From Dichetophora obliterata (Eukaryota; Arthropoda; Insecta; Diptera; Sciomyzidae), in NCBI GenBank assembly GCA_963920525.1, contig OY986435.1:304117408-304181407 (forward strand): DNA of 64,000 nt, read 5' to 3'. The position numbers and the translations under genes were made by a program. Positions within the stretch are counted from its first letter, which is position 1; each line of letters starts with the position of its first letter. The notes under the pieces were generated by a model, which searched no databases, had not been told where the DNA came from, and saw only the letters and a list, made by a program, of their open reading frames with translations. Positions 32,960-43,764 of this stretch are shown piece by piece.

Positions 32960-34475
32960 TAGTTGGAGGGTGGATAGATGGAGTAGTGTCGGTGAAGATT
33001 TGTTTTGAATTTGCACAGCTCAAAACTGCCGGGAAACACGCTCGCAGGGAGACTATTCCACAACTTAACCGCGCGACTAAAGAACGAATTATCGCGGTAA
33101 TGCGAGGTTCTATTAGGCATCGATGCAATGGTAAAGGGGTGGGCTTGGACAGCTGCCCGAGTGGACCTGGGAAACACACGAGCTGGTGGCGTCAGGTCAT
33201 GTATCTCCCTTGAACACTTCCCATGGTAATACCTATACAGAAGGCTTAGGCAACCTACATTATTACGTCGATGCCAAAGAGAGTTGAGAGAGGATGAAAT
33301 ACTTTCATCCCCTATCAAATATATCGCACGACGTTGAATTCAGTCCAGAAGCTCCAAACAAGATCTTGAAGCCACTGCTCAAATGTGCGAATTGTACTCC
33401 ATTCTCGGCCTAATATATGAGGTGTAGATCATGCGAAGATAAGCTGAAGTGAAATATTTTTGCACCGTTTTAGAAAACCTAGGAACTTGCCCGCTTCTTT
33501 CGACACATCGAAAATATAATAATTCCAACGAAGATCAGATTGGATCGATATGCCCAAAACGTCAAGAGCGGCTGATTCCACAAGATTCACACCATTCATA
33601 ATGAGAGGAACTAAAGGGCAATTCACACGCTTGTGGGTTAACAGACAACTATGGGTCTTGCTTGCATTGAACTCTACTCTATTAGCAAGACCCCACTCGG
33701 AGATTTTTTGTAGATCATTAAGGAGTGTGTCATTCATAGTTTGCCTTTTTCTCTCAATCTCCATAGAGCTTGGGCGTTTTTTGAATGAATATGAATTGCA
33801 AATGCTGCTGTCGTCCGCAAACGAATGTATTGGGTTATGCATCAACGACATAAGGTCGTTGATAAAAACCAGAAACAAGGTGGGCGATAGAACTGAATCC
33901 TGCGGTACTCCTGCGTTGATGGCGTGCTTCTCAGACGAAATACCGTCAACTACGACTCGAATCGTTCTGTCCTTGAGAAAACACGTGATCCATCGAGCAA
34001 AATTACCACCAAATCCATATGCAGCAAGTTTTGACACGAGCGCTTTATTCCACACTCGGTCGAACGCTTTTGAAATATCCAGAGCAACAACCCTGCTCTC
34101 GCCGAAAAAGTGAACGCATTTATTCCATTCTTCGGTTAAGAACGCCATACGATCACCAGTAGAGCGAGCCCTACGGAAACCATATTGACGGTCACTGAGC
34201 AGTTGATTGTGCTCCAGATAGTTTATAACGTTGAAGTTTATTACGCTCTCCATAACTTTGGAAAGCGTAGAGCATATCGCAATGGGTCGGTAGTTTGCAG
34301 GGTTCGTGGCATCACCCTTTTTAGGTACCGGCTGGACATTTGCCACCTTCCAACAAGATGGAAATATTCCTGTTCTATAGAAGAAGTTGAAAAGGTTGCG
34401 CAAAGGCCGAGCCAGCGAAGAAGCACACATTTTAAGCACAATTGGCGGTATGCCATCAGGACCAGAGCTTTGTTT
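32960..34475 (-). pseudogene. LINE family C reverse transcriptase and C-terminus
   Basis: After the upstream shift the frame 34439-33429 gives the RT: PVPKKGDATNPANYRPIAIC, YGFRRARSTGDRMAFL, VVALDISKAFDRVWN (catalytic Asp) and INAGVPQDSVLSPTLFLVFI. The usual QGS is QDS here. HSFADDSSICNSY is the FADD catalytic box. A second shift near 33470 and TGA codons near 33380 and 33340 break the thumb region (YIRPRMEYNSHI). The frame 33318-32962 gives the end: SHYRDNSFFSRAVKLWNSLP, then NLHRHYSIYPPSN and stop. Dead copy. Confidence 0.85.
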
Positions 34476-35863
34476 ACGTAAAGATTTGTAAGGACCCTTT
34501 TAACTGCTCTCGTTCGAAAGTATATCTCCTGCATTGCAGAAGATCCACCCTCAACAAAGGGCAGTGGCTGATTGCTATCCGAGAGAGTAGAATTTTGTGC
34601 AAACAATCTAGCCAATAGGTTCGCTTTATCAGCCGAGTCAGTGAAGATTTGGTCATCTTTTAAAAGAGCTGGAATCGATGACGATGTCTGGTTCTTAAGT
34701 CTTTTTACAAATGACCAAAAATGTTTGCTCCCTTTGGGGCAGAGAAGAACCTGTTCTCGAATGCGAGCTTCGTGCAGAAACTTTTCGCGTTTTAAAATTG
34801 CATTACAGCGATTCCTTGCCTCGATGCGAAGTCTTTTAGTATCAGTATTCTTGTTAGAACGCCAATTCTGAAAAGCTTCCTCTTTGGACCTGACTGCAAT
34901 CCTGCAAGTCTCATTAAACCATGAGTGGTCTTTTGGTTTAATGCTTCTCATCTTATTGGGGATGAAAGACCGCATACCCAATAGAATAATTTCTTGTACC
35001 ATGACAGCCGCGGCATTCACATTTCTATCAGCGAAACATAATTTCCAATTGAAGCTGCGATAAAAATTATTTAATGCAGTCCAATTTGCCTTTCCATAAA
35101 ACCATGCAGTCCTCTTCGGGGCTTTAGGCGTAGAGGTGCAGGGATTAGAATATGGAAAAACAGCGGATATGGTACAATGGTCCGAGTTACCAAGAGGTGC
35201 GTTGACACTCACATCATATTTTTCATGATGTGAAGTCAGAAAAAGGTCAAGGATATTATGGCTTTGCAAATCACTTTGGGGGAAAAAAGTGGGTTCCTTC
35301 ACTAGTTGAATCAGTTGGTTCGATTCAGCAAATAGCTCAACATATTGTCCAACAGGTGTCAATGGGCCCGAGTGACGTAACCAAGCCGGGTTGTGGACAT
35401 TGAAATCGCCTGCTACAACGATCTCACTGTCAGGAAACAACCCCAAAATATGCGTAATCGAATCAGAGAGAGAGTCCATTTTGTTAAAAGTGGGCTCCCT
35501 TCCTAGATTCGGACTTCTATAAATAAAGCAGAAATGTAGCAAGTGAGAGCGAAGCCTGAACCTAACCCACATTGAGCTAAACTCTGGATCGGTCACGTTC
35601 AGACTCCGCTCACACTGGTACGCTACATCTGTTCTTATAAAAAGGGCAATGCCCCTATGCAAAGAAAACAATGGCAGTAAGCGATACCCAGGTATGTGAA
35701 AATTCAGTGGATCTGCATCCTCGGCCACCCGGGTCTCGCTCAGTGCCATTATTTGAGGCCTATGTAGAGTACAATGTACATAGACCGAGAAAAAATTCGC
35801 CCTCAGTCCACGAACATTGCAGAAATCTATGCGAAAATGACCCGACATTTCCGCACCATGCAA
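34474..35863 (-). pseudogene. LINE family C endonuclease and fingers region
   Basis: ATG at 35863 opens a long frame. IDFCNVRGLRANFFSVY and IMALSETRVAED are the first AP-endonuclease blocks (N and E). IVVAGDFNVHNPAWLRHSG holds the GDFN block. LGNSDHCTISAVFPY is the terminal SDH active-site block. KGSKHFWSFVKRL and the RT approach follow. The frame leaves register at VLTNLYVNK (about 34474), where one base is missing before the expected SSGPDGIPP. The endonuclease itself looks complete, but the protein cannot run into RT without a frameshift. Confidence 0.87.
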
Positions 35864-36849
35864 AAATCAAACAAATAAGGGCATACAAGGTAATTAGTTA
35901 CGGCTGCAAGAGAGCTACACAACATGAGCAATATAAAAAGTACTGAAGCAAGTGTTATGCCTTTACTTCAGCACAATTCAGCCCACCGTGCAACCCTACT
36001 TACAAACGTAACTAATGTGAAAGGATGGGGGAGTTGACGGAACCGAAAAAAACAACAACAATAACTTACACGGCGAGGAGCATAGAAAAGCCCCTCGCGT
36101 GGTCAGCAAAAAAAAACTCAAATGCTGTCCAGCGATGTTGATGTTGCAGCTGGCGGCTCTCTGCAAAACAGGTTTTGCTGCTGAGTTGCTGTTGATGTGG
36201 TTGCTGGAGTCACGGTGTTGTTGCTTGTGTTGCTTTGAGTTTATTTATTTTTTTCTTTTTTATTGCAATTTAATATTTTTTTAATTTTTATTAAATTAAG
36301 TTATTTTAGTAAGTTTAGAGACAAAAAACATTTTGAACACTTGACGGAGAACAAATATCACACACGGAACATTTAATCGAAACAATAACAATGAACTGCA
36401 ACATTAAAATGAAAATTAAAATTATACTCGGGGACGGACGGACGCACGTCTACGCCCTTTGAAATCACGAACTAAACTCTCATTCTCCCTGGACAAAATA
36501 ATAGTAACAAATCACAAGTTTTGCAGTACTTCTGTATATTTTCTTAAAATTTAACTTTTCTTGAGCCCAGAAGTTATCAACTTAGTATTTTGTTGTTGAT
36601 CCTTTATTTTAAATGACTTTCTTACAACTCCGCGCCATAGAACTAATCAAATTGGCACAAGTATCCACCGGTATTTAATACCATGGTTCCTGGATTTTAT
36701 ACCACAAATTTTCTTTATTTTTAGCCATATACACGCAGAGAAAAAACATAGTTGCAACAACCATGTTTTAAGAGGATCATATGATGCACCAACAGAATCC
36801 ATTGAGTTTTGTAATTGAAATTTTCAGCATAAGTTTGTTTTAATTCAGT

Positions 36850-37545
36850 TATTTTTTTTGAGAAATCAGTAATCATGCAAAAGTAATCAGTGATTAATTT
36901 AAGTAATCAATCACTTTCCAGTAATGAATGAATTATTCTGATTAAGAAATTTATCAGTCATCAGGCTTAACCATTCGTTGATTGCAGATTTATTTAACTA
37001 ATATATTGTTTTATATCTGTCTTATATATGTCGTTCAACTGTAAAACTGAAACCAGTAAAGTACAGAAAAGGTTTCTGAGCACTATTGTTACCACTTCTT
37101 TAACAAAACCAATCTAACAAACATTAACATCACTTATATCTGCTTCACTAATAGCTGGTGAAGAAAATATTGTATTTATGGTAAATAGCAATTACTGGAA
37201 TAATAAAATTACATACAAATTTTGAATTTTTTGTCTGACGAGAAGTAATCTGTAATCACCGAAAGCTGGGTTTGATTACTGACTCCTTGATTTATTAAAA
37301 AATCATGTACTTCCATGTTACGATTACTTAATTTTTTTAAAATCATGTAATCACCTTGCATGATTACTTTATTTTTTATATTCTCATGTAGTTACCTTAC
37401 CATGATTACTTAATTGAAAGTATTTTTATTTGGTTTTCAATGTGATTTTTCTGAATATTTAGAAAAATCAAGTAACCTGTGCAATTTGAATACACGTAAT
37501 CATAATCAGTAATCGTGATTTGTAATCATGGCCATCCCTGATCAC
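36850..37545. repeat. Degenerate GTAATCATG word-repeat tract
   Basis: The words TAATCA, GATTAC and AATCATG recur in both orientations over about 700 bp. It ends TAATCATGGCCATCCCTGAT, like the right end of an internally repetitive hAT MITE similar to 23319-24012. A left end was not identified. Confidence 0.6.
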
Positions 37546-37977
37546 GTATCATAAATAAACGAATAAGAAGCCTGTAAGTAGAGAAATAAAATTCCAAAAA
37601 CTAGGCAAATTAGAAAAATGAGAAATTGGAAAATCTTCAGTTCGTAGCGTAGGCGTTCAACTTTAACCTAATGTACTTTTTAACTATATTTTTTTTCTTC
37701 TTGATGTTTATAAAATAAAATAACTTGCCTGCATGCTATTTTTCACTTTTCTTTGAAATACTGCACAAACTGGCGCGAAAAATGTAAACATAAAGGCTTT
37801 AAATGTCAACTGTAAAACTTTTTTTGGAAAAAGCATACTTTTTCACACTGTCCGAAGCAATAGCTGTACAGACTGCGGATTTTTGAGAAATTTTTTTAAA
37901 ATGCTTTTATTGCTTATGATATATTATACGTTGTCATTAATGGGTTAAACATATAATGGTTTCTTTGATCATTGTCA

Positions 37978-38340
37978 GAGCTGGGTTGTAATGATTCCTT
38001 TTGAAATTAATGCTCAATTAAACTCAATTTGAGTACCTTGGAATTAGAAATTGGTAATAGGAAAAAAATGTTCAATTACATTAAAGGAATTGTAATTGGT
38101 AATTGGACATCTCAATTCCTAAGGAATGGAATTCGAAAAATCATCAATTCCTTTACAGGAATTGTAATTGGTAATTGAATACCTCAATTACTCGGGAAGT
38201 GCTCAGTCACTAATTACAATTCCTGTAATAGAATTTACCATTTTTCCAATTCCATTCCAAGGAATTGAGTTATTCAATTACCAATTACAATTTCTGTAAT
38301 GGAATTGACGATTTTTTCAATTACATTTCTGAGGAATTGA
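37978..38340. repeat. AATTGGTAATTG word-repeat tract
   Basis: Begins AGAGCTGGGTTGTAATGATT, then repeats of GGAATTG, TAATTGGTAATTG and CAATTCC in both orientations. Probably another internally repetitive MITE, directly abutting the SINE target site at 38341. Confidence 0.6.
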
Positions 38341-38350
38341 GAGAACCAAT

Positions 38351-38697
38351 TAAAAGAAAAATAAAAAAAATAAACTGGCCATTTCAGCCCTTGGAAGGAC
38401 TTTGACCTTTATTGATCAATTGTGTTGTGCGTGTTATTAAATGTTTGATCACAAATGATCGAGAATTAAACCTACTGGTTTTATGCTGACTCCTAACGGC
38501 TTATGTTCTCAAGAAGCATTACATGGCAATTTTTACTCTCTGAGATTTGCCATTGTCTGCAGAGAGGTGACGACCGAAAAGAAAAATTAATTCAATTGAA
38601 AAAACTTTCTGTCTGAGCTGAAATTAAACCCAGGCTACCGCGGTCCTTTAGCTTAGGAGCCACGCACTCTAGCCACTAGGCTACGGCCGGCACCAGA
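38351..38697 (-). mobile_element. tRNA-derived SINE, family S, copy 1
   Basis: The minus-strand head near 38692 reads GCCGGCCGTAGCCTAGTGG with box A TAGCCTAGTGG, then a degraded box B (GGGTTTAATTTC). The body and the T-rich 3' end (CCAGTTTATTTTT) match the copy at 43207-43750. Flanked by GAGAACCAAT (38341-38350) and GAGAAACAAT (38698-38707), a 9/10 target duplication. Confidence 0.85.
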
Positions 38698-38964
38698 GAG
38701 AAACAATCACACAATAGGGGTATTCTCTATGTCTATCATAGTTGCATGAGAGCACGTATTGTAACAATTCTATACTAATATATTCAATGGATCGAGAGCG
38801 CCTCAACTAAATGAACAGCTCAATCATTCCACCTTCTGTTTGGCTATTGTCTCATACCGAATACCTCTTATAAGTTCTTTAGATTTCTGGTTATACGCTT
38901 TTTCGTTCGCCCACCTCTCAATTAAACAATTTTCAACTAAAAAAAGAACCTCCGTTATATTTAT

Positions 38965-39200
38965 CTATAAATATTACCGTGATAATTCATTCTTTGGTCG
39001 CTTGGTTAAGTTGTGGAATAGTTTCCCTGCGAGCGTGTTTCCCGGCAGTTTTGAGATGTGCAAATTTCAAACAAATCTGCACCGACACTACTCCATCTAT
39101 CCACCCTCCAACTAACTTTCACCTATCTTCCGAATCAACACAATGCTTATATATTTATAGAGGGCATCCCCTGAGCGTTGGTTCAATCTAAAAAAAAAAC
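38965..39200 (+). mobile_element. 5'-truncated 3' end of LINE family C
   Basis: Encodes YRDNSFFGRLVKLWNSFPAS and NLHRHYSIYPPSN with the same stop as the copy at 32960, then a 3' UTR and an A-run (AATCTAAAAAAAAAAC). A typical dead-on-arrival retrotransposon. Confidence 0.85.
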
Positions 39201-40012
39201 AAATGTATACATTACACTCACTGTATTAATTAATATTGAAGAATAAAAACACTTCATAAAAACACACCGCGCTTCGAAGACTTGAATATGATTAATAATG
39301 GTTTAATTATATTTTTGACAAACATATAAAATTCGAGTATGTTTGTCCTTATTATAATATTCACATTTATCATGATAGATAGAATCACAACATTTCTGCT
39401 GCAATTAATAGTTGAGGCAATCATAATATGTTGACGATAGTATGATTTCAACCATAACGTTATTTTTGGTACCACCATTAGTAAATAATGTATTGATTTA
39501 GGCAAAAAGGTATGTTTGCAGGAATAGTACAATAATTTCAGTTAAAAAAGTGTTATTGCGGTAACCATGTCTCAACCATGTCTTTTCTCTGCGTGTATAC
39601 TCTAATTTAACGCTTGACAATTCCACACAGGTGTTCTATCGGATTAAGATCCGGGGACTGCGAGGGTCATTTCATAACATTAATTTAATTTGATAGAAAC
39701 CAATCTTTTCCTCGTTTTAAAGGATTGCTTTAAATAGTAATCTTGCATGAACTCTCATATTATGGCCATTTCCTCCGAGGCATGTGGTAACATAGCAGTG
39801 TCAAGTATTTTAACGTAGTCCACAGTACACATGGTATCGTTAATTAAGAAATTAGGACCAACATTAAAATATGACAAAAGTGATATTATACTAATGCATT
39901 TTTTCATTGTTAAATTTATCATTGAAAAATGTATAGCTGATAGATAATAATGTTATTTTAACATTGAAAATGCCAAAAAGTGTTATAACAGTAATGTACT
40001 GAGTACATGTTG

Positions 40013-40440
40013 ATTTTATATGATTTAAATACAAATTCTAAATCTTTGATAGCTTAAATCATACTTGATTTTAAATGCAAATTCTAGTTGTTTGATAGTT
40101 TTAAATCGTTTATTGAGCTTGAGGTCAAGGTAAGAATACTTTATTGTTCTAACGAATCTGTCCAAAGAAACAGCAACAACAACAACAACAACAACAACAA
40201 CAACGTTTTCAATATGAAAAGGAAAAAATCACTAGCTGATTTTATTGCAATTTCGGCTCTGCTAAAGGCTTCATCAGAAATCTGTGATACGCCGCAAGCG
40301 CGCATTAGCGCACTGAACCACAGAGGCGATGAGATTTTAAGTGTCAATTTCTCAGTTTTTCTCCCATTTCATATTTTCCTATTTGTTGTAGTATTTTTAC
40401 TTTACTTTAGTCTTTATGCTTGTGTTATTTATACTTAGAA
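40013..40440 (-). mobile_element. Second copy of the 10.3-10.7 kb repeat, with (CAA)n expansion
   Basis: Matches about 10250-10665, but lacks the right 73-bp arm. The tract GAAACAGCAACAACAACAAC... at about 40167-40203 is expanded compared with copy 1. On the minus strand: TGGTTCAGTGCG (box A-like) at the head and a (GTT)n tail, so a SINE-like retroposon is plausible. The + strand frame 40088-40438 (starting internally MKRKKSLADFIAISALLKAS) is partly shared but frame-shifted in copy 1. Confidence 0.6.
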
Positions 40441-40724
40441 CTTAGTCTTTATGCTTAGTATGGAATACATTTTAAATGTATAATTGCTATGAGAAATTAG
40501 TAATAAAATGTATATTTGATATTATATCAATTTTATTTTGATACGATTATTTATGTTGAATTTAGTAAAAAAAAATGGCAAATAAAACATTGAGTATTTT
40601 CTTTCGATTATTTATTATTCATTCAACTTTTCGACATTTAATGATTTCGATGACCATATATTAAATAAAAAAAACAAAAACAAAAAACAACGGTATTAAA
40701 TTAATAATGCGTTCAAAAACACTC

Positions 40725-41442
40725 TGCAACTTTGTTGAGGTCATTATTTTGGGACTTAGGTTTGATAATCTCTCGTGAGATTGTTTTTGCCTACGTATGT
40801 TGAAATAAGAGATTTTTGATATCATCCATTTTGTGGATCAAAATGGATTTTGAGCACTTTTTCGATATTTTGACAAGGCTGTTTCGCGGTTAACCGTAGG
40901 GAATATTGTTTTGGTGTCTTAAGCAAAGTTGATAATATTGAATTAGAGAAAAAAAATCCAAAACAAAATTACCTGAAAAACTACACATTGTGCCTCAAAA
41001 TAGTAAAAATTACAATTTTAACGTGGCGTATGAGTAATATGTATTCTAAATTCATATTGAATGCTTTTGTATGCAGTTTTTATTGAATTCCATGAAGAAT
41101 TTCAACTATATCGCCAAGTCATCACGCTGCAAATAGATTGAATTACAATAAAGCAAACAATTTAAACTAGGTCACCACTTGAAAACACTAAACAGCATTT
41201 TAAAAACACTTGATTCAAAAATAGTCAAACTATATGTATTGCATGTGACTTGAGCGTCTGACAGATTTGACTGACTTTCACTTCATTGCCAACAATGCAG
41301 CAAGAGCATTCGTTCACGTCCTTAGAACAGTGGGATCAACTTTTTTTGTTACAAATCTAAGTCCCAAAACTATAACCTCAAAGAGTTGCACAGTGATATG
41401 ATTTTGGAATAAATGTTACTCATACGCCACGTTAAAATTTTA
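40725..41442. repeat. Two interleaved inverted-repeat pairs (A-B-A'-B')
   Basis: Pair A: 40725-40767 with 41349-41391 (TTGGGACTTAG / CTAAGTCCCAA). Pair B: 41011-41045 with 41405-41442 (TTTTAACGTGGCGTATGAGT / ACTCATACGCCACGTTAAAA). The pairs overlap rather than nest. Possibly one MITE inserted across the edge of another. Related CTCATACGC words occur at 49305 and 49485. Confidence 0.72.
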
Positions 41443-41445
41443 AAA

Positions 41446-43190
41446 GAGCGACATTTTTACGTTTTACTCAAATCTTACATTTGAGTAAGTTTTTCTACCG
41501 TTCATTTATCATAACTAAGAGAAAAATTGTATCTTAAAATAAGAAATTTTCTATCATTTAATAATCATCGGCTATAACTAAGAGAAACATTTTATCTGAA
41601 TAAGAAATTTTCTACTGTTTATTAATCATCGGCTAAAACAACGAAAAATGTTTTCTTTGAAAATAAGAAATTTTTCTTCTTTTGGAAAATTTTGGATTTT
41701 TGCAAAAAAAAAAACAACAATATTTTCAGCAAACACTATTATTACTAACATTAAATTAAATTGAAAAACTACCACTTGAGCCTCGGCTGTGTGAGTGTAA
41801 GTCCATCAGCTTATCTACTCGACCATCGCAGGTGTTAAACAATTGTTGCTTAATTTGCTTCATTTAAACCGTTCGCTTTGTAAGTAATTTTAACGCATTT
41901 TTTCTAGAAATACAAGGAAAGCATCCTTAAACAAAATCATTTGTGGTGTACAAAAAAAGAAAAACTTACATGTATTTTTATGAAATATCCAAGTATTGAA
42001 ATTTATATTTCTCCAAATTTAAAAATCACGCTGTAGAATGTTACTAGCGGACTTGATATCAATACAGTTTTTCTTCAAATTATTTCTGCTGTTATACAAT
42101 TTTTAGAAATTTAACTTTTATCATGGCTTCATTTTTTATAAATATTTTATATTTATCTCAAGACGTGAGATCGGTCAATCATGTAAAAATTCTCTACATT
42201 AAGGAGAAACCTCTGTAGAATATAGAAAACCCAGCCTATGAATTGAAGCCACAGTTTCTGAATTTAAGGGAAGCAGATTTTTTTGAGTGTATATCTGTGA
42301 GGACAATAGCCCAGTAGATGAATGAAATAAATAAATAAAATAAAAAAACCTACTTTAGAGCTTTCTAAGTGTGCGTATGCCTACATAATACATGCCAAAA
42401 CTCCAGAAATTGCGACACAGTTGTCCATTACGTATATTTCACATACCAACTACATGTACAATATTTTAGGACGATGCTTAAAACTGTAAATAAAAAATTT
42501 GTGGTCCTGGAGGCAACTATGTAAGCAGTTGTCTTTTAAAGATATTGAATACATTAATAGCAGAATATAAAAATATTCAAAAAATAATTAAATGCAGTGA
42601 TAAATGAGTGGCTCAAGAGAAAAATCGTATGACAGCAATTTTCAAATTTATATCAGATAGTCAAGAAGTGAAAAGCATCACACAAAAGTTCTCTAGGACA
42701 CATTTCGTTAGAAAAATATTTAAAACTTTTGGAAATACAAAGTATTTATTACATCGCTCATGAATTACCTAAAAACCTTTAAATCAAGTAATATAAAATT
42801 GAAAATGATGTAAACGCTGTTTTCAAAAATCTCAAAGATTTTGCAAAATATCTCCCATCTAAATTTTTCTCTTTTTCCCATATATATACTAAATTAAAAG
42901 TCTAGCAGTATCTTCAAAATAACTTATTTAAGGGGGGAACATGCTCCAGATAACAGGTTTTTCAATCATTGTTTACAAAAAGCTGAGAGTTTTTATACCA
43001 TTGAATGAAATTACTTATTGACGTTGATTTTCAAATGTATACATACTTTTTTTTTTAAAAATAAAAGAAAACAAAATAGTGGCGCTACAGCTGATCAAAC
43101 TTGGCTCCTTCAATTTACGCTGTGGAATGCCCAGCCCCTTGTAGTCAATCAACCAAACACAAGCTTTTCATTAAAATAAGTTATTTCGCT
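41446..43190. other. Intronic sequence with a possible tRNA-like SINE head
   Basis: Minus strand of about 41845-41765 reads TGGTCGAGTAGATAAGC (box A) and later GGCTCAAGT (box B-like), a possible decayed SINE head. The rest is AT-rich with near repeats of AATAAGAAATTTTCTA at 41540-41670. No gene. Confidence 0.4.
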
Positions 43191-43206
43191 TTGTATGTAC
43201 CTATTT

Positions 43207-43750
43207 GCAAGAGGCGGCCGTAGCCTAGTGGGTAGAGTGCGTGACCCCTAAGCTAAAGTACCGCGGTAGCCCGGGTTCAATAATTTTTCTGTTCGGTCGT
43301 CAGCTCTCTGCAGACAATAGCAAACTTCAGAGAGTAAAAATTACCATATAACTGCCTGAACAGATAGAACGGCGTCAGCGACTAGCGGCGCTCTCTGCCG
43401 CAGCGTCAGCTCGAAATGAAACGAGTTCGCTACCACTGTTCTCGCTCTGAAGAGAGCTCAATGACAGCGGCAAACTGAAAATAGAACTAGATTCTATTTC
43501 GGCGGCCGACGGCGAGCGTTTCACCTTGAATTCATACATTTTGTTGACGCTAGCCGCTGACGCCGTTCTATCTGTTCAGGCAGTAAAGCTTCTTGAGAAC
43601 ATAAGCCGTTCTGAGTCGGCATAAAACACGTAGGTCCAGTTCTCGGTCACTTGTGATCAAACATTTAATAACACGCACAACACAATTAATCAATAAGAAC
43701 CTAGGTCAAAGTCCTTCCAAGGGTCTGAAATGACCAGTTTATTTGTTTCT
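43207..43750 (+). mobile_element. tRNA-derived SINE, family S, copy 2, carrying a MITE
   Basis: Flanked by a perfect 13-bp duplication TATGTACCTATTT (43194-43206, 43751-43763). The head has a perfect box A, TAGCCTAGTGG, and box B-like GGGTTCAATAAT. The body has TCGGTCGTCAGCTCTCTGCA and TTTGATCA..., with a T-rich 3' end (CCAGTTTATTTGTTTCT). Removing the 232-bp MITE gives about 310 bp, as in copy 1. Confidence 0.93.
43352..43583. mobile_element. 232-bp Harbinger-type MITE inside the SINE
   Basis: Inverted ends CTGCCTGAACAGATAGAACG / CGTTCTATCTGTTCAGGCAG, flanked by TAA at 43349-43351 and 43584-43586. SINE copy 1 supplies the empty site (CCATGTAATGCTTC). Notably GC-rich inside, unlike its surroundings. 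Confidence 0.94.
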
Positions 43751-43764
43751 TATGTACCTATTTA

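Larger units (their letters stand above)
32885..36490 (-). mobile_element. Nearly complete non-LTR retrotransposon (family C, CR1/jockey-like)
   Basis: On the minus strand: a 5' region of about 600 bp (36490-35864) without an ORF1, an AP-endonuclease/RT coding region (35863 to about 32960), then a short 3' UTR ending near 32885 in an A-rich tail. Its 3' end is repeated as a truncated copy at 38965-39200. Frameshifts near 34474 and 33470 and stops inside the C-terminal part inactivate it. Position inside a scrib intron on the opposite strand. Confidence 0.85.
36728..39599. mobile_element. 2.87-kb TIR element inserted in the Tc1-like copy
   Basis: Ends TATACACGCAGAGAAAA and TTTTCTCTGCGTGTATA (17-bp inverted repeat) lie exactly at the break of the Tc1 coding text. 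The interior has no transposase; it contains two word-repeat tracts, a SINE and a LINE 3' fragment. Class uncertain (TA/TATA target suggests Tc1/mariner). Confidence 0.72.
36492..39850 (-). mobile_element. Tc1-like transposon remnant split by a 2.9-kb insertion
   Basis: On the minus strand, 39700-39600 reads SQSPDLNPIEHLCGIVK, the C-terminal DDE block of Tc1 transposases. The coding sense then jumps the insertion and resumes at 36727 as KIKKICGIKSRNHG and WYKIQEPW-type text. The end near 36521 is CAGTACTTCTGTATATTTTC, a Tc1-like terminus. The other terminus is not clear (perhaps near 40000). Confidence 0.7.

Noticed and set aside
33550..34113. 187-codon + strand frame
   Set aside because: Antisense shadow of the LINE reverse transcriptase.
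40168..40203. CRISPR-like or satellite array
   Set aside because: It is a simple (CAA)n microsatellite in a dispersed repeat; no spacers.
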